Shown in pieces: positions 4,863 through 5,803 of a stretch of DNA of 5,803 nucleotides (positions within the stretch are counted from its first letter, which is position 1; the number at the start of each line of letters is the position of its first letter). A model generated the notes under the pieces. The model made no database searches. It was not told the DNA's origin and worked only from the letters and a program-made list of their open reading frames with translations. This DNA is from Candidatus Zixiibacteriota bacterium (lineage in GTDB: Bacteria; Zixibacteria; MSB-5A5; CAIYYT01): NCBI GenBank assembly GCA_026397575.1, contig JAPLUP010000275.1, positions 1-5,803 on the forward strand, read 5' to 3'. A program made the translations under genes and the position numbers.

Positions 4863-5803
4863 CTATTCGGACTTCACGACAACCAGCGTCAAATCGTCCG
4901 GCTGATAGTTGATGTCACGGAACCGGGCAATCTCGTCGAAAATCTTCGCACGAATTCCTTTGGCAGGCAGCCGACGGTTCTTCCTCACGAGCTCCACCAG
5001 ACGCTCGATATCAAACTGTTCCCCCTTTTCATTCTCAGTATCGGTCACACCGTCAGTGTACATGACCATTATGTCACCCGACCCGAACTGGACCGGTCGC
5101 TCCTGGTACTGCCTTTCCGGAACGATACCGAGAATCAAACCACCGTCGGTAAGTGACTCGACTTCTCCGGACTTCCGCAAGATGAAAGGCGGATTGTGGC
5201 CGGCGTTGGAAAAAGTGAAGACGCGGTTTCTGGTGTCCAGCACGCCGTACACCGCCGTGACGAAATTGCCCCGTTCCACCGACTCGAAGATTAGATTATT
5301 AACTTTTCTCATGATCGTTCGAATGGCGTAGTTATTCCGAATCTCCGCGATCAGTGACGCGCGATACGAGGCCATGATCAGCGAGGCAGGCAGTCCTTTC
5401 CCGGAGACATCGGCAATCGTGATCCCGAGTTGGTGATCGACAATCGGAATGAAATCAAAATAGTCACCACCCACCTGTTCGGATGAGATGTTGATTGCAT
5501 CAAAATCGAAACCGGGATAGGAGGGTGGAATCCTGGGAAGGAATGATTTCTGGATGTCACGTGCAACCTGAAGCTGGTCTTCGATCCGGTTCTTGGCTAC
5601 CATCTCCTTGTAAAGTCTGGCACGCGTAATCGACAGCGCTGCCTGATTGGCGAAAGCCCTGACCATTTCTAGATCGAGCGGGGAATAGGCATCAGGTTGA
5701 TCGGATTCCAGATTGAAGGCGCCAATGACCTGCCGACCGGAAAACAGCGGTACGACCAACTCAGAAGCGGTTGTCTCGCGGGTCTTTACGTATCGCGGGT
5801 CCT
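4863..5803 (-). CDS. GAF-SpoIIE (RsbU-like PP2C) serine/threonine phosphatase, N-terminus outside the window
   Basis: The visible 312-odd residues are the end of a GAF domain, a helical linker and a complete SpoIIE/PP2C-type phosphatase domain. The frame continues upstream of the TTG at 5759 (DPRYVKTRETTASELVVPLF, ordinary GAF sequence) to the right edge, so the start lies outside. GAF features include GRQVIGAFNLES; the linker ARLYKEMVAKNRIEDQLQVA may form a coiled coil. The phosphatase domain begins at DIQKSFLPRIPP and shows GGDYFDF (Asp 5463-5465), IADVSGKGLPASL (Asp 5409-5411), NAGHNPPFI, MYTDGVTD (Asp 5052-5054) and QPDDLTLVVV (Asp pair 4893-4898), so all acidic metal ligands are kept and the enzyme should be active. 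Such proteins dephosphorylate anti-sigma-factor antagonists in partner-switching cascades; GAF would sense a ligand. No kinase or antagonist gene is visible here. Confidence 0.93.
   Translation of the reverse strand, partial: DPRYVKTRETTASELVVPLFSGRQVIGAFNLESDQPDAYSPLDLEMVRAFANQAALSITRARLYKEMVAKNRIEDQLQVARDIQKSFLPRIPPSYPGFDFDAINISSEQVGGDYFDFIPIVDHQLGITIADVSGKGLPASLIMASYRASLIAEIRNNYAIRTIMRKVNNLIFESVERGNFVTAVYGVLDTRNRVFTFSNAGHNPPFILRKSGEVESLTDGGLILGIVPERQYQERPVQFGSGDIMVMYTDGVTDTENEKGEQFDIERLVELVRKNRRLPAKGIRAKIFDEIARFRDINYQPDDLTLVVVKSE

Noticed and set aside
4241..4912. A 223-codon plus-strand open frame antisense to the heme lipoprotein
   Set aside because: It runs opposite a gene with a lipobox, CXXCH and EB_dh-like motifs, crosses the promoter and the phosphatase 3' end, and its translation has no recognisable domain.
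5757..5759. TTG at 5759 as the start of the phosphatase
   Set aside because: The GAF domain continues in frame upstream to the window edge without a stop.

Overview
The window is bacterial chromosomal DNA of moderate GC content (a little above 50% by eye) with densely packed genes, short gaps and mixed strands. The taxon cannot be fixed from the sequence. A stand-alone lipoprotein with an ethylbenzene-dehydrogenase-type heme domain, next to a GAF-SpoIIE phosphatase, together with GTG starts and recognisable Shine-Dalgarno sequences, would fit an environmental Gram-negative lineage such as the Zixibacteria or a neighbouring FCB-type phylum. That placement is inference only. No gap between genes exceeds 300 bases. 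I see no tRNA, rRNA, CRISPR array, insertion sequence, phage gene or defence system.

Left part (1-2249, plus strand): a compact three-gene run. It holds the C-terminal part of an M20 family zinc dipeptidase (cut by the left edge), an SDR-fold protein whose first base is the last base of the dipeptidase stop codon, and, after 7 bases, a ten-helix EamA/DMT transporter. The spacing suggests one transcript. The dipeptidase would release amino acids or small metabolites and the transporter might move them, but the SDR substrate is unknown and its catalytic Tyr and Lys are missing.

Middle part (2307-3554): a sugar phosphate isomerase/epimerase-like TIM-barrel protein on the minus strand and a small cupin on the plus strand diverge from a 96-base gap. 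The gap contains an inverted repeat whose two arms are both perfect TTGACA -35 hexamers, so the two genes may share a back-to-back promoter and operator. The cupin has the four-histidine metal site spacing of the Thermotoga TM1459 type.

Right part (3652-5803): a strong hairpin lies between the cupin and the convergent minus-strand gene 3707-4795. That gene encodes a lipoprotein with one CXXCH heme-c site inside an ethylbenzene-dehydrogenase-related (EB_dh) domain. It has its own near-consensus promoter (TTGACA, 17 bases, TATACT) with a perfect 10-base palindrome in the spacer, located just after the stop codon of the upstream GAF-SpoIIE phosphatase gene. The phosphatase runs off the right edge and keeps all visible acidic metal ligands.

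The window holds mostly recognisable housekeeping or accessory metabolism. I found no convincing new multi-gene system. The points most worth following are the palindrome-bearing promoter and odd heme lipoprotein, the divergent promoter pair, and the SDR with an altered active site.
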